From Forficula auricularia (lineage: Eukaryota > Arthropoda > Insecta > Dermaptera > Forficulidae): a stretch of DNA of 64,000 bases. Below are positions 37,431 through 52,400 of this stretch, piece after piece. The first letter of the stretch is position 1. The number at the start of each line of letters is the position of its first letter. The notes under the pieces were generated by a model. The model was not told the origin of the DNA. It searched no databases and worked only from the letters and a program-made list of their open reading frames with translations. The position numbers were made by a program, and so were the translations under genes. The stretch is taken from positions 868,001-932,000 of the forward strand of contig JALMQS010000916.1 of the NCBI GenBank assembly GCA_024734495.1. Direction: 5' to 3'.

Positions 37431-40400
37431 CTACAAATAAAAAATAATGAAATAAATTAAAAAATGAGAATAAGCTTTAAGTAGTTGTTTCACTATATGG
37501 GTTTTCTTAGGATTTTTTTGAAATTTAGACAGATTATTTAAATACTTTTGCATCGATTAGTGGCAAAACGAAATTTATGAACAATATAGTTCAGGAGATA
37601 TTAAATTCCAAAGATAGAGTTTTTCAGACTCATACATTGCACTAAGCGGAATATCGGAAAGTTTACATACATATTTAATTATAATTAAGAAACTCTTCTT
37701 ACCATTGTTATAAAAAACTAAACCAACATTAAACAATAATTAATACATTTTTTTTAAGAAAATTTTAATTCATAGTTACAACACAGTTTCTAAGATAATA
37801 ATGAATAAATAATGAAAAATGTTTAATGAAAAATTTACACTAAAAACAAGCTGGCAGCAACGCATGTATTTAACCTAAAAAGTGTGTTAACTTTAGTACT
37901 TTTTTGACGTTTTTTCGCTTCAGCCATTGTCGCAACAGCTTTCAATCGCTTATTAAGAACGTTTTGTTTTATAAATCGACCTTTATAATGTATTTTATCT
38001 GTCATTTCTATGATAAAAATATTCAAGCTCGGACAGTGTTGCCAGATTTGTCAAACGAGCACGGGATTGGCTAGTAGTGGTACATAAACAGCAAAAAGTT
38101 TTGGGCTTATGAATTATGAATCCTTATTGTCTATACTATATACTCTAGCATTAACTTTTAGCTAGTATTGTCGCGAAACAACTACCTTAAGAAAATGGTT
38201 AAATTTTATATTAAGAAAAGGTTTGATTTGTAATATATTACCAGAAGTGCATCCTTTTCTTGATCAATTTGAACGACTGTGGCACGTAGTTGATTGTTTT
38301 GAGTTCGTGATTCATTGACATCTCTATCAAGAATTGCACGATCGCGTTCAAGTTCAGAAACTCTTGCCTGAGCTGCGAACAAATCCGATTGTAATTGATT
38401 CATTTGCGTTTGGAGATCAATTAACGAACGATCAGATTTCTCATTTAAATGCCTGTAAATAAATATTTAAAAAGTTGTAAATTTATATCAATTATTAAAT
38501 TATAAAAATAAAAAGAATCATATTAACTTGATCTGTGAGTAGAGTTGTTTTTGTTGGCCTAGTTCAGTCGAGGTGGTGAGAATTTGATCATGTGCTGCTC
38601 GTAGTTTCTCTTCTAAAGTTTGTATATTTGCTGTTAAAGTTGATTCTTTTTGAATAAAATCACGACGTTCACTTTCGATGTTTCGTAATCTTTCTTCAAG
38701 ATTTTTAATAGTTCGCTCAAATCGTACACGCTCTTGTATATGAATTTCGGAATCATACTAGAAATAATTTTTATTTAATTTCATTTATATATTTAAAGAA
38801 GAATACTTATATTAAAAATTATTATACTTTGAGTCGATCTCTTAAGACATCTCGGTCTTCTTCAATTCGTCGTTTTTCTGATCGAGTGATATCAAGTTCG
38901 TATTCAAGACGATTTTTTATAGACACCAAATCCTAGAAAATTCAAAATGTTATTTAAATTTATATTGGTTAAACTAAAGAGTGCGACTTCTGCTTCAATC
39001 AGAAAGTTTGTGAAGTAAATTGAAGAAAAGAAAACTTTTTTTGGTGCGTTATTCGCAAATACATATTGGTGATTTGAGAATCTTTATTCAATTCACTTGT
39101 GCTATAGAGCTGAAATTAAGCATAAAGGTGATGTTTACAAACTTATGCGAAAGTTCATTATTGAAATACAATCGTTCGATAACTCCCAATATAATAATTC
39201 GATTTTTTTCTTATTTTCTGCCTCTTTCATCAAAAGGTTCTAGTAAGCACAAAATCTAATCTCAACCAAAACATTCTGTGAAAAAACAGGCCAAGTTCGA
39301 AAAAGTAGTGAAATCTAGTGTGTACCCAAGTTAAATTCGCCAAGAATAATTAATTTGAGAGTTCTACTATTTTCTCAACTTAATTATTCTTGGCGCATTT
39401 AACTTGACTACACACTAGATTTCACTATTTTTTCAAACTTGGTCTGTTTTTTCTCAGAATGTTTTGGTTGAGATTTCTCTTCTTTTTGTAAGCTATGAGG
39501 AAGTCCATTGGCCCAAAGGCTAGAATTTTTATTTTTGACTCCACCCCTCCCCCCCATTGTGGGTGGTTAGTTTTTGCATTTCTAGCCTTCAGTGGGCCCA
39601 CAGAATATATATACAAAATTTGGTTGAGTTTGGTACAACGGGCTAGAATTTTCATTTTCGACCCTCCCCCTATTTTGAAAGGGTTGAAAGATAGAAAGTT
39701 TGGATTTTTGGAATTTTTCCTTTGTTTGCGTCCGAAACTCTACTAGCAGGAGAAATTTCATGATGCTGGAATGATTGGAAGTACCCTAGAGGTTTTGATG
39801 ACCTGTCAGTGAGTGAGTGCCAAAATTAGCTATTTTCTCAGGTCCATATCTCAGAATTTATTTAAGCTATATTAATGAAATTCGGTTCTCTCCTCAAGAT
39901 GGATTACATAATTACATGTGTTTAATTTCAGCTCTGTATCTCAAATGGATTCCGAGCTGCAGGGGGGTCGAAATTGGCTCGAAATGGTTCGTGTTATTAG
40001 CGTACAGCGTGTACGGCCAAGCTAATACTCGAATTTGGCCTGCGCACACTGTGCGCTTTGATTATCATTTCGAAAATGCAAATATTTTTGCACCAGTAGA
40101 TCTAATAATATCTACGATATTCCAATTTAACGTTATCATAGGTATTAGAAACTTGACTAACACACAGACAAGAAAAAAGCATGGTTGAAAATAATTTCTT
40201 CCTCATTTCAGATATTTCTATAGACATTCAAGCAAAAAAAGATTAGCAGTTAATTTAAAACCTCTATCTATCTTTCCATCTGAGCTACCAAGGGAAATAA
40301 ATTTAACGTGGAAGGACACTCGAAATAGCTATAGAGATTCTAACTATTTCTATCAACATTTTGGAGCGGGCTTGAAAATTAAAAGCATAAACATCGATTA

Positions 40401-43400
40401 ACAGCCGAATATACTAGAAAATTTTAATTAAAAATATAATTTAATCTTGGGTGGTCAATCCCGAAACTTAATATATTTGATGTCAATTAAAATCTTTTTA
40501 GTAATTTTTTTTTGTTTTTAATGAATTATTTAAGTTTATAACGGTGAAATTTGATAGGTAATTTTATAGTGATTTACATAGCCTAAGTATAATTTAACAT
40601 TCTCAAGAGATATAAAAAAAAAATAAAACAGGTAAGAATCCAAGGTCATTTAGTGAAGAAACCTGATCTATAATTTTTCAATTTATTTTAGTCAACACTT
40701 AGATAAGCACCTGAATAAATTTGTTTCTATTAAAATTGAAAAATAAATAAATTATTAAAATTAACTTGCTTTGTGTGAATGAGCAGAACAATCATATCTT
40801 ATGGGCGGCGGCGAATCACTTAATAAGTCTTGTATTTGTTGGTCCTTTTCATTTAATTTTCTTTTTAATTTGATATTCTAGAAAAAAAAATATTTTATAA
40901 ATTATTTATATAATTATAGAACAATTTAAAAAGAAGGTGTTTACCGTTTCTTGATCTGTTGGTATTTTGGCTAATAGCTCTCTGGCTTCTTGTAATTCTC
41001 TACTATAATAATCCCTTTCTGATTTTAATTTTTCAATTATCTGAAAGAAAAAAATAATTTGTTTAATAACATTAAATAATTACAAACTGAAATTAAGGGA
41101 AGAAGTGAAAAAGTTATCTTTCCGTAAATGTTAGTGATTTTGTAGGTTTTTTTTGTTAGCAAACGGTTTGAACTAGAAAGGTGAAACTTTTGGCACAGAG
41201 GTGGAATTAATGAATAAAAACGAATGTGGGGAATTTCAGCTTATTAGCTATAATGCTTTTAGGCTTTTCGATAAGTCATCATTAGAGACCGGATTCCTAT
41301 GCAATTGCATATTTTGTTTGCCGCTACATACGACACAGGGGATCAATTATCTATCCGAATCATGCATCTAGGATACTGTGAGTTAAATTTTATACTGCAT
41401 ATTTTTGCATATTTGAGTAATATTGCATAAAATTGCATATTTGAAGAATATTGCAATAAAATTGCATATTTGAAGGATTTTTTGGGCAAATACAGATTTT
41501 TTAAAAGTAAATTTTCTGAGAAAGAATGAAAAAAATGAAGAAAAAAAACAGGGGGACATTATTTTTTTTTTAAAGGCTTTCGGTAACTATAGCCGATTTT
41601 GGCCATTAAGTGTTTGTGTGTGTAAATTAGCGCCGGTCAAATATTTGGATTATTTTATTAGTTTATTATTTGTAGGTACATCAATAGGAAAAGCTTGTTA
41701 ATATAAAATAAATAAATAAAAGGAGTATAATATAATCGTATCTGTTAAATAAAACTACCCCATAGTTCACATTTTTTGAAACAGTATTATATTTATTATG
41801 CTTATTTATGACGAGGTTCAAGCAGAAGGCCTGGGTTCGAGTCTTGCTAGCATATAAAATTTAGACCGCCTAAACCTCGGCTCCCTCACTAACACTACTA
41901 ACACTTTACTGATGTGATGTCTAATTGAGCTGTATTTCCGGTGACAATAAATAAAAAATAAAAAAAATTCTAAAAAGAATTTTGTGCAATTTTTTACGCA
42001 ATAAAAGTACATATTTGACACATGGTTTTATTTCTTTTATAGCACTCCTTCAATTATATAGTCTTTTTGTCTTCAATTTTAATTTTTAAGTATATAAAAA
42101 AAATATTTTGCCATCTTTTACTGCATATATTTGCATATTTCAACCTATTCTGCATATTAGTTGCATATTTCATAAATTTTAACTGCATATTTTGGCAATT
42201 TTTACTGCATAAAAATCCGGTCTCTAGTCATCATATAACAATTCTCTATTTGCTGAATCTTGTTAGTGTCGATAAAATTTCTGTGTCCGCCTTGTGAGCA
42301 GTGTAGCTCGTAAATTAAATAAAAGATACAAGCTTGAAATTTACAAGTTATTTAAGTATATTTATTTTCACCGAAATCACAAATCGTACTTAAATTTTAA
42401 TCGGGAGAGGGTCAAATTTTTTAATTGTTTAAAAATATAAAATAATTTTGTCTCATGGGTGTGATGTATCCCTGTAAAGTTATCATTAGGTAGAATCAGG
42501 GGTGAATTTTTTAAAATTTAATTCATTTTAAAGTGATGGCGAACAAAATGTTTATTAAATATCCATCCGTTTCGGGAGAAATTTTCCCTTTATCAATGGA
42601 AATTCTGAAAAATAGTTGCTTTAAGAAATAATAATAAAGCAACTATTTTTACTATTAAGCTAGTTCTTTCACAAATGCAAAAATTCAAGAAGTCTTCGAA
42701 GCTTGGAATATAAGTCATTAAAAACATAATAAACACACTGTTAAATTTTAAGACGATTTACCACACCAAACATAAAATAATTGCAATTAAAAATGAAATT
42801 TTTTACATATGGTAGATAGGGAAAGGGTGGAAAAATGATCATTATTTTATTTTTTTTCATTGAAGGAGTTTCACCATCTTGATGGAAAACTAATATTTGT
42901 TACAATAATATATTCGAAAAAAAATATTTGGTCGATTATTTTTAGTGGAGGGGATATAAGATCAATGACTTGGAAACGATCCATTCATAAAGAGAATATA
43001 ACTAATAGTAGTGTGAAAAGTACACTCACGTTAAAAAAACATAACCTAAAATTTTAGAACCGTTCATATTTATAGAGTGGATACGAGGCTAAAACTTTTT
43101 GTGTGGATTGTTGCGAAAGAACTACCTTAATAAAGCAACATAGTTTCCAAATTTCCATTGATAAAGAAAGAATTTCTCTCCCGAACCGTTCGGATACTTA
43201 ATAAAACTTTTGAGATTGTATTTATAAAAGATACCTATATATTTATTTAATGTATATACTCTAAAAAAAACACTAATTTTTTAAGAATTTTTCTCATTAT
43301 TTTATTAATTTTTGGAGTGAAATGAATTAATTTTGCAATTATAAAATACGTACTTACGTATTTATCATTATGGCTTGAAGTTAGTGAAGAGTCCCCGCCC

Positions 43401-46400
43401 CCTCGGATGTCGAATTGAGGCGATACTCCTATTGACTGATTGCATTCAATTTCATTGATTTTTCTTTTTTGTAAATTTATTGTCTGTGTAAGTTTATCCA
43501 TTTGTATATTTAATTCGGATTCTAAAAAATCAAAATAAATTTTTATTTAAGATAAATAAATATATTGAAACCTTTATCTATTCTGAGTGAATTTTTCGAT
43601 ATAAATCAATCTACTTGTTTTATTCTTTTTACAGTGTTTTTTCGTATTTTTAAAAATATCTCTCAAAAAATAATTTTTTTACCATACATATTACGAGAAT
43701 TTATTTGTCTATTCTCAGTGATGTTTTTCCATATATACACAATAATACGATAAAACATTTATATTAAAACTTCTTACATCACCACAATGTCCCTTTCTTT
43801 TTTACTTTACCATACAGGGTATGGCCAAGTATTGTAATCGAGCATTAAAAAAGTGGTTTTTTGCTTCGTTTTTTCGAAATATATATAAATTTTGAAATAA
43901 TTGTGATTAAAAAAATTGATTGAAACCATGTTATTTCGGTCTACAAAATAATAATAATAATAACAATAATAAGTGAACATCGAAAAAATTACATTTTTTG
44001 AGATAATAATTGTTTTGTCAAAATGTCTGTTAGTCTGTTTATTAGTCTGTGCGTTGCCAAATTTTTGTGGACGAGCTAGCTCAAAAACTAGTGTGAATTT
44101 CACAAGTAGTTTTGGTCTATTGAGATTAAGAGCTGATTATATTTTGGTGCATATCGACCCAAAATTAAGGGGGGTGGAGGGGGTTAAAAATTAAAAATCT
44201 AGGCCTTTTGAGAAAACTCAACCAAATTTTGTATACATAATCAGTGGGACCCCAGAAGTCTAAAAATGCAAAAACTAACCGCACAAAATGGGGGGGGGTA
44301 TGATCAAAAAATGAAAATCTACGCTCTTGTACCAAACTCAACCAAATTTTGTATACATAATCAGTGGGCCCTCCCAGGAGTCTAAAAATGCAAAAACTAA
44401 CCCCCTTCCCTACATGATTATAAATAATTTTATTAAATTTTAAATATAAGAGAGGGTCCAGGTTTTTTTCAGCTTATTTCCTTTTTATCTTTTTTGAAGA
44501 AGAGATGAGTGGTGATGTAAAAGTTTTAACATAAATCTTGTATATATTGAAAAAAAAACACTCTGAGGATGGGCAGATAAATGTTTGAAACTTGTTAAGT
44601 AATTTTTTTTTAATAACAAAAGAAAATATTGAAAAAAGAATAAAAAGTAAATTTATTTTTATTAAATAAATTAGAAATATACTAACCAATTAATGTTAAT
44701 GTATTGATCCTTTCTTCAAGTTTTAATTTTTCATTCATATTTTGTTCTAATTTTTTATTCAATTGATTTTTTTCCTTTTTAAAGGATTCTATTTCAGCTT
44801 CAAGTTCTTGAATATTTCGATTTAATTCTATGAGTTGGGTTTCATAATTTTTATTTTTTTTCATTTCCAAATCATATTTTCTCTAAAATAACACAAAAAT
44901 TAAATCTAAATAAATTTATACATCTTTAACTTAGTCATAGGATGGGAAATATATAAAAGTTAAAAAATAAAGAAACCTGAAATTAACATAGAAGTCACTA
45001 AACCAAAAAGTGAGTGGGAAATATTAGTAGTAGTAGGGGTCAAAATTGGAGGTTTTCCAAAATAAATAAATAAATAAATAAAATTTTGAAATTCAAAACG
45101 CATTAAGTCCTGAAGAGAGAGGCTGAAATTTATAAGAGATCGGCAAATTTTTTTTTTTGATAAAAAAGTTAAATAGAGGGGTTTCAAAAAACGAAATTCT
45201 GCAAATGAATTTTTGCATTTATGAAAAAAAAATCTTCATCATCCAGGGACAAAAAAAAGGGGCGTTTAAAATCGCATTTGTTAATAAAGTTTACCCATGA
45301 CTTTTGAGAAACAAATGTAGATAATATTGTTATACATACCTGGAGAAGGGTTGTTTTCTTGCTATTTCTTTTAGCACTATCATGACAATCATGTTCAATT
45401 TCGCGTGTGACAAGATTCATTTCTTTCATCTCTAACATTAATTTTTCATTTTTTTCAGCAAGTTCAACTGCTCTAGACATAGCTTCATGTTGTTTATCGA
45501 TGGATTCTATATTTATACATATAAATATAAAATTATTATTAATTAAAGTTTCGATGGTTGAATAATTTAATACATTATGCACTGTTAAATATATTTATTA
45601 ATAGAAACATATAAATATAAATACACTACTAGATCTGTGATCGTTTTAAATTGTGAGATACCTCGGTGGCGGCCTGGAGGAAACTGAGAAACTGTTATCT
45701 CACACTTGAAAACAATCACAGATTTAGTGATCCAAACATCATTTATTTATGTTGTATATGTTTGTATTAATAAATATATTTAAGGTAGTTGTTTCGCAAC
45801 AATCCTAGTAAAAAGTTAATGCTAGAGTATATAGAACAGACAATAAGGATTCATAATTCATAAGCTCAAAACTTTTTGCTGTTTATATACCACTACTAGC
45901 CAATCCCGTGCTCGTTTAACAAATCTAGCAACACTGTCCGAGCTTGTATATATTTTATCATAGAAATGTCAGATAAAGTACATTATAAAGGAAGATTTAT
46001 AAACAAAAAGTTCTTAATAAGCGATTGAAAGCTGCTGCGACAATGGCTGAAGCGAAAAAGTACTAAAGTTAATCCACTTTTTAGGTTAAATACATGCGTT
46101 GCTGCCAGCTTGTTTTTAATGTAAATTTTTCATTATATTTTTCATTATTTATTTATTATCATCGCAGAAACTGTATTGTAACTATGAATTAAAATTTTCT
46201 TAAAAAATGTATTAGTTATTGTTTAATGTTGGTTTAGTTTTTTATAACAATAGTAAGAAGAGTTTCTTAATTATAATTAAATATGTATGTTAACTTTCCG
46301 ATATCCCGTATAGTGCAATGTATAAGAGTCTGAAAAACTCTATCTTTGGAATTTAATATCTCTGGAACTATATTGTTCATAAATTTCGTTTTGCCACCAA

Positions 46401-49400
46401 TCGATGCAGAAGTATTTAAATAATAATCTATAAAGATGTTTCACCTTGCACCAACATCACAATCCATATTAATTATAAATAATAATCTCTCTAAATTTCA
46501 AAAAAATCCTAAGAAAACCCATATGGTGAAACAACTACCTTAACAGTGCACAAAATGTGGTTCTTATCAAAGTCTTCTATTAAATATAAGAATGTTAAAA
46601 TATAATTTAGTTCACATTTTGTAAATTCCAGTATCAGTGGAGGAAATTAATTAACTCTCTACTACATTTATTTTTCAAAAAGAAATTAATAACCAATTTC
46701 AAAAACATTTAGCTATGTTTTACATAAATGTAAGAAGAGTTCACCCCTCTCGGGAGTCGAAGAGCCAATTTATAAATCCAGTTTGGCACGTGCGACTCCC
46801 GAGGGAATGAACCCTTCTGACTTCTGACATCTAAATCAAACAAATATCTTAACACAAGTCTTTGATATTTCCTTTTAATTTCTTTTTTGCAAATAATTTT
46901 CATTTTTGTCTATACAATAAAAAGAATTTACCTTTTAATTTTGAATCCATTTTTTTATTTTCTAAATTTAAATTTTTAATTTGTTCATGTAGAGCTTCAA
47001 TTTGGCCGGAAAATAGATAATCATTGTTGACAGTGGACATAGGACGGCCACCTTTCAACATTTCTCTTAAGCGATCAATTTCTCGATCCCGATTTGTTAC
47101 CTTAAAAAAAATCCTCAATAAGAAATGGTTTGAGAATATTTTTAGTTTAATATTATTATTTTTTTTTTTATGAGTTATATATTACATAGAGCCGATGAGG
47201 TTTCTACAAAATTTTTCCCTTCCCACTCCTGGGAGTTCACATGGAATCCACCCTTGAAATAATTATTGCTAGGTTATTGCACATGCTGATCAATTACATG
47301 AAAGATTATGGCTACAAAAATGAGAACAATGAAAAGACAATTCTTCAAGCTATCAATTTACAACAAAATAACAATACAAAGTCAACACAAACTATTCGCC
47401 ACTCACATGGTATCGCAGCATAATCAGCAAGGCTTGTAAAGTCCCCCAATGCTTTTTATCGAAAAGCACAAATTTTTCCTTAATTGTTGTTTACAGCTTG
47501 TTTCGATGGAGTATTTATATATTTATTTATTTTTATTTTATTTAAATTTGTACTATGCTCTGAGGTAGTTTGCCTCATATGAACAGTAAATAAATTGACA
47601 CGTTCTGATGTGGCCATTTACTTGACTTTACCATACACTTCTGATTGAGTTTGATAGAAGGACCTAAATCAGTGATGTCGAACCTATGACACGCGTGTCA
47701 AATCATGACACGTTAAGACATTTTGGGTGACACGCATTATTTTAGGGACGATTTTCGCTAAAGATTTAAAGGAGGTTTCGCTTAATTCACAAAGTCACTA
47801 AATTAAAGAATAATTAGATTTTGATTTTGAATAAATAAATATATAAAAAAATATCTTTGTTTTTTTGATTTTTGTTTTGTTTTTAGGGCTGCAACTATCA
47901 CCAAATTATGAATATTTCTAGATGTGACACACCAGCCGAGTTAAGTCAGGTTTTTTCTGAATTTTGACACACCAAACTCAAAAGGTACTCCATCACTGGA
48001 CTAGATTTTCATTTTTTGCCCCCCCCCCTTCCCCATTTTGGGTGATTAGTTTTTGCATTTTTAGTGTTCTGGTAGCCCACTGATTAGGTATACAAAATTT
48101 GGTTGAATTTGGTCCAAGGGCCTAGATTTTCATTTTTTGACCCCCGCCTCCCATTTTAGGGATTTGTTTGTGCATTTTTAGTGTTCTAGGGGCCCACTGA
48201 TTATGTATACACAATTTGGTTGAGTTTGCTCAAATCGTCTAGATTTTTATTTTTTGACCCCCACCACCCCCTAATTTTGGAGCCAGAAAAAGTATTTTCG
48301 TTATTATAGGTTCATTTTATAGTATATTTCATTTTCTTGTTTTTTAGTTTGAAAATATTATAATTTTAACCCCGCCTATTTAGATCAGGTGTATGTACAT
48401 TCAAAAAATTAAAATTAAAAATAACCATTCAAGAAATAAAAATCAATAACAGGTTTCAAAAAGCTAAGCACAAGTAACGGGTGTTTTTTTTAGAGGTATA
48501 GAACTTTTCGAATTGAAATAAAACACAAGAAAATCGTTTTAATGTCCATCAATTTGGCTTTATTGGAAGGATAATTTTATGCCATTAATGTTTAAATATG
48601 ATTTCGGGCATGTGGCCGCCGCGGCTGGCTCGAATAAATCCAATTCTACAGGTCCAATTTTCAACCACTTTTTCGAGCATATGGGGCCGTATGTTGGCAA
48701 TAACGCCACGAATGTTGGCTTCCAAGTCCCCTAACGTTTCTGGTTTGTTGGCGTAGACGAGCGACTTCACATATCCCCAAAGAAAATAATCCAATGGTGT
48801 CAAATCACACGATCTTGGTGGCCAATTGACAGGTCCATTCCGCGAAATTATGCGCTCATCGAATGTTTCCTTCAATAAATCGATTGTGACGTGCGCTGTG
48901 TGGCATGTAGCGCCGTCTTGTTGGAACCACAACTCATCCACATTCATGCCATCCACCTGGGAACAAAATAGTCGGTTATCATGGCTCTATACCGGTCTCC
49001 ATTAACGGTAACTGACTCTCCAGCATTATTTCGGAAGAAGTATGGCCCAATGACTCCACCAGCCCATAGAGCACACCAAACAGTCAGTTTTTGTGGATGT
49101 AATGGCGTCTCAAGGGTCTCATGTGGATTCTCTTCACTCCAAATGCGGCAATTTTGCTTGTTGACGTAGCCAACATTCGTGGCGTTATTGCCAACATACG
49201 GCCCCATATGCTCGAAAAAGTGGTTGAAAATTGGACCTGTAGAATTGGATTTATTCGAGCCAGCCGCGGCGGCCACATGCCCGAAATCATATTTAAACAT
49301 TAATGGCATAAAATTATCCTTCCAATAAAGCCAAATTGATGGACATTAAAACGATTTTCTTGTGTTTTATTTCAATTCGAAGTTCTATACCTCTAAAAAA

Positions 49401-52400
49401 AAACACCCGATAGTATATTAGAGGATGCACTGTCTTGTTGGAATAAGCATTGTGGGTGTTAAACATTTTACATTATTGGCACTTGTTCAATTGTTCACCC
49501 ACAATGCTTATTCCAGCCGAACGTTGCACTTCCTCATTATTCTATTGTGCTGAAAGAAATTTTGAATTGTGAATTGTCAAACAGGTGGATGGGAAAGAAA
49601 GAACTTATAAAATGGTCGGTCCGCTCCCCCGATCTTACAATCTGTGGCTATTGGTTGTGGGGTTATTTGAAGACGGATTATGCTCAGAATCCGCAAGACA
49701 TCGACAGAGCAAAAAAAAATTTGAATTTAGACTATATATTGTTGTATTATTGTGTATGCTATTTTGAAGAATTCTCTTTCCTATGGTCTCATTCCCGTAC
49801 AATATAGAGGCCAGGCCCGTGCCTGGCGGGTGTGCAACACGTGCGTCGCACGCAGCCGGCCAAAATAAAAGGCGGCCAAATCGTCAGGGAATTTATAACA
49901 ATTTTTTTTTTTATTTTATTTTATTTTAATGAAATTAAAATATGAAATTTGTAAAAAAAAAACATCTCTAAAAATCTCTAACTTTTGTTACAGTGAATGA
50001 ATTTATATGGTCGTGAGGGGATTTTGTTTTTTATACTATAAATTGCAATGATAACCAAAAAAATGTTTGTGCTTTTGATTTTTTCATTATTTAATTAAAA
50101 TTAATATTTGAGCATATAATTTTATTTTAAATAATATTTTTTATATGTATAAGTACGTTGAATTTTTTCTAAATAGACATAGAAGAACATCTTTCCCCAA
50201 TATTACTACCCTAAGTTTTCCCCCAAATCTGAATTGTGGGCGCCTCAAAATGAGCAAATTTCGGGGTTTTTTCAGTTTTTCTTGAATAACTCTAAAACGG
50301 CTTATCAAATCAAAAAGATATATCTATAAGATAAATTAAAGCTCTTTGATTCCGAGTAAAATGATAACAAATTCAAAGTTTCATCTTAATTGGATAATGG
50401 TAACCCGTGCCGCAAAATGAGGTTGAAGTTTTGAAAAACTGCAATTTTTGCAAAAAAAATCGCAGTATTTCCTTCATAAAATGAAAACCATCACTCATCC
50501 TAAAAATTTAATTCCTGTCTTGAACGTTTACTTGGACCACTTTTTTTATAAAACTCTTAGATATATAGATATCCAGCATTTTCCATGACACTTTTGAGGA
50601 TTCGGATCATATCCTGTCATGGAAAATGCTGGTTTTATCAAAAAAGTAGTTCAAGCCAATAAAATTTTCTAGAGAATGAGACAGGAATCAAGTTTCTAGG
50701 ATGAGTGGTTTTCATTTTATGAAGTAAAAACTGCGATTTTTTGCAAAAAAATTGCAGTTTTTCAAAACTTCAACCTCATTGCGGCACGGGTTACCATTAT
50801 CCAATTAAAATGAAACTTTGAAATTGTTATCATTTTACGCGTAATTTAAAGAGCTTTAATTTATCTAATGGATATCTTTTTGATTTGGTAAGCCGTTTTA
50901 GAGTTATTTATATGATGTTATCTTGGAGGCGGCCATACACACTTGCACGCAGGCAGCCTTATATATACTCAGGCATGGGCCTGTATAGAACTACCATTTA
51001 AAAAAACATATAGACATATTCTATGCTCACTCTGTATCTCTGCTCACTCTATCTATCTATATTAATACAAATGTATTTTCATACACTAATTGAATGATTA
51101 AAATTTTTTTTGCTTTTAGGAAGTGTTTTTTGTAATAAATAATTAAAATACATAAATCTGGGAATAATCCTAGATTTCCAGTAAATCTGAAAGCCCTACT
51201 GCTGAATGGATATTGATATCGAGCGGAGTATCATTGAATAGGCCTTTTAAATTCTTATTAAACATACTGCCTTGTAATTTCTATTTCGATGCTACAGTCG
51301 CGAGGTATGAACCTACAGCAATGAGCTGTTTCCCCTCTAACTTTCCAGCACTTTGATTTAAAAATCTGAAAAAAATCACCAAAGTAGCTTAGTGTGAACA
51401 CTTTTGAGAAAAATTATTTTTGATTGGTTTGGATAACAGAGGCGAAAAACTGTGACGATTCTATCATCACTATTTTCAAATTAATAAATACTAACCTGCG
51501 TTTTATAAGTTGTAATTATATCATTTAAATGAACACATTCTTCTTTATATTGTTTCAATTCTCTGCTTAAACATGAAATTCTTTTTTCACACATTTGTGT
51601 CATATTCACAATATATGGATCTTTACTTTGAGTGGTGGTCTCCCAGTATTGTTCACCCCATGAGCGACTAGTTTTTAGTGGATTATCAATCTCAAAAAGA
51701 GTTCGATTTTCATTTGGATTACTGGAAACTGTTTTTTTACCTAGAAAAAAAAGATTAATACTATTTTAAAAATGTAACACAATATAGAGATCTATATCAA
51801 AACGAGCAAAAGTTATATATAAGTAAGTATATGCAAGGGCAGAGGGCAGCAAAGTGCCCCGGGTGTCAAGCTGAGAGTGTTCCACTCAAATGACCCTTAT
51901 ACTATGGTCAAACTCAGCGCCCAGGATCAGTAATTTGTTTATTGGGAGCGACTTAAAAATTTATAAATGAATCATTTGCATTGATGATGACTATAATAAT
52001 AATACAAAGTACAACTAATTAGGGGAATCTATTTTTATTTTTACGTATTAAAGCAATAAAATAATTTCGAATGGTTAAGAGGAAAATACGAAACTCACTG
52101 GATACGGGGGGGGGGGGGGGCAAAATCTAGTTTTGCCCCGGGTGATACACGCCCAAATTGCGGCCCTGAGTATATGTGTTCCGATTATCTCGAAAAAGGC
52201 TCAAATGATTTTGATGAAACAAGCCTTATTAGCCATTTTCGAAGTCGAGAAAACGCTCTAACCAGCTATCAACTTTAGAAAAAAATTATTTTGATAAGTA
52301 AATATTTTAATTAAACTATTAACAGGTGAGTAAATAAAAACGAGACAGCTGGTTGAATCAAAACAAAACGGCCGCTGGAGGGGGCAAAAATATTTAGTGG

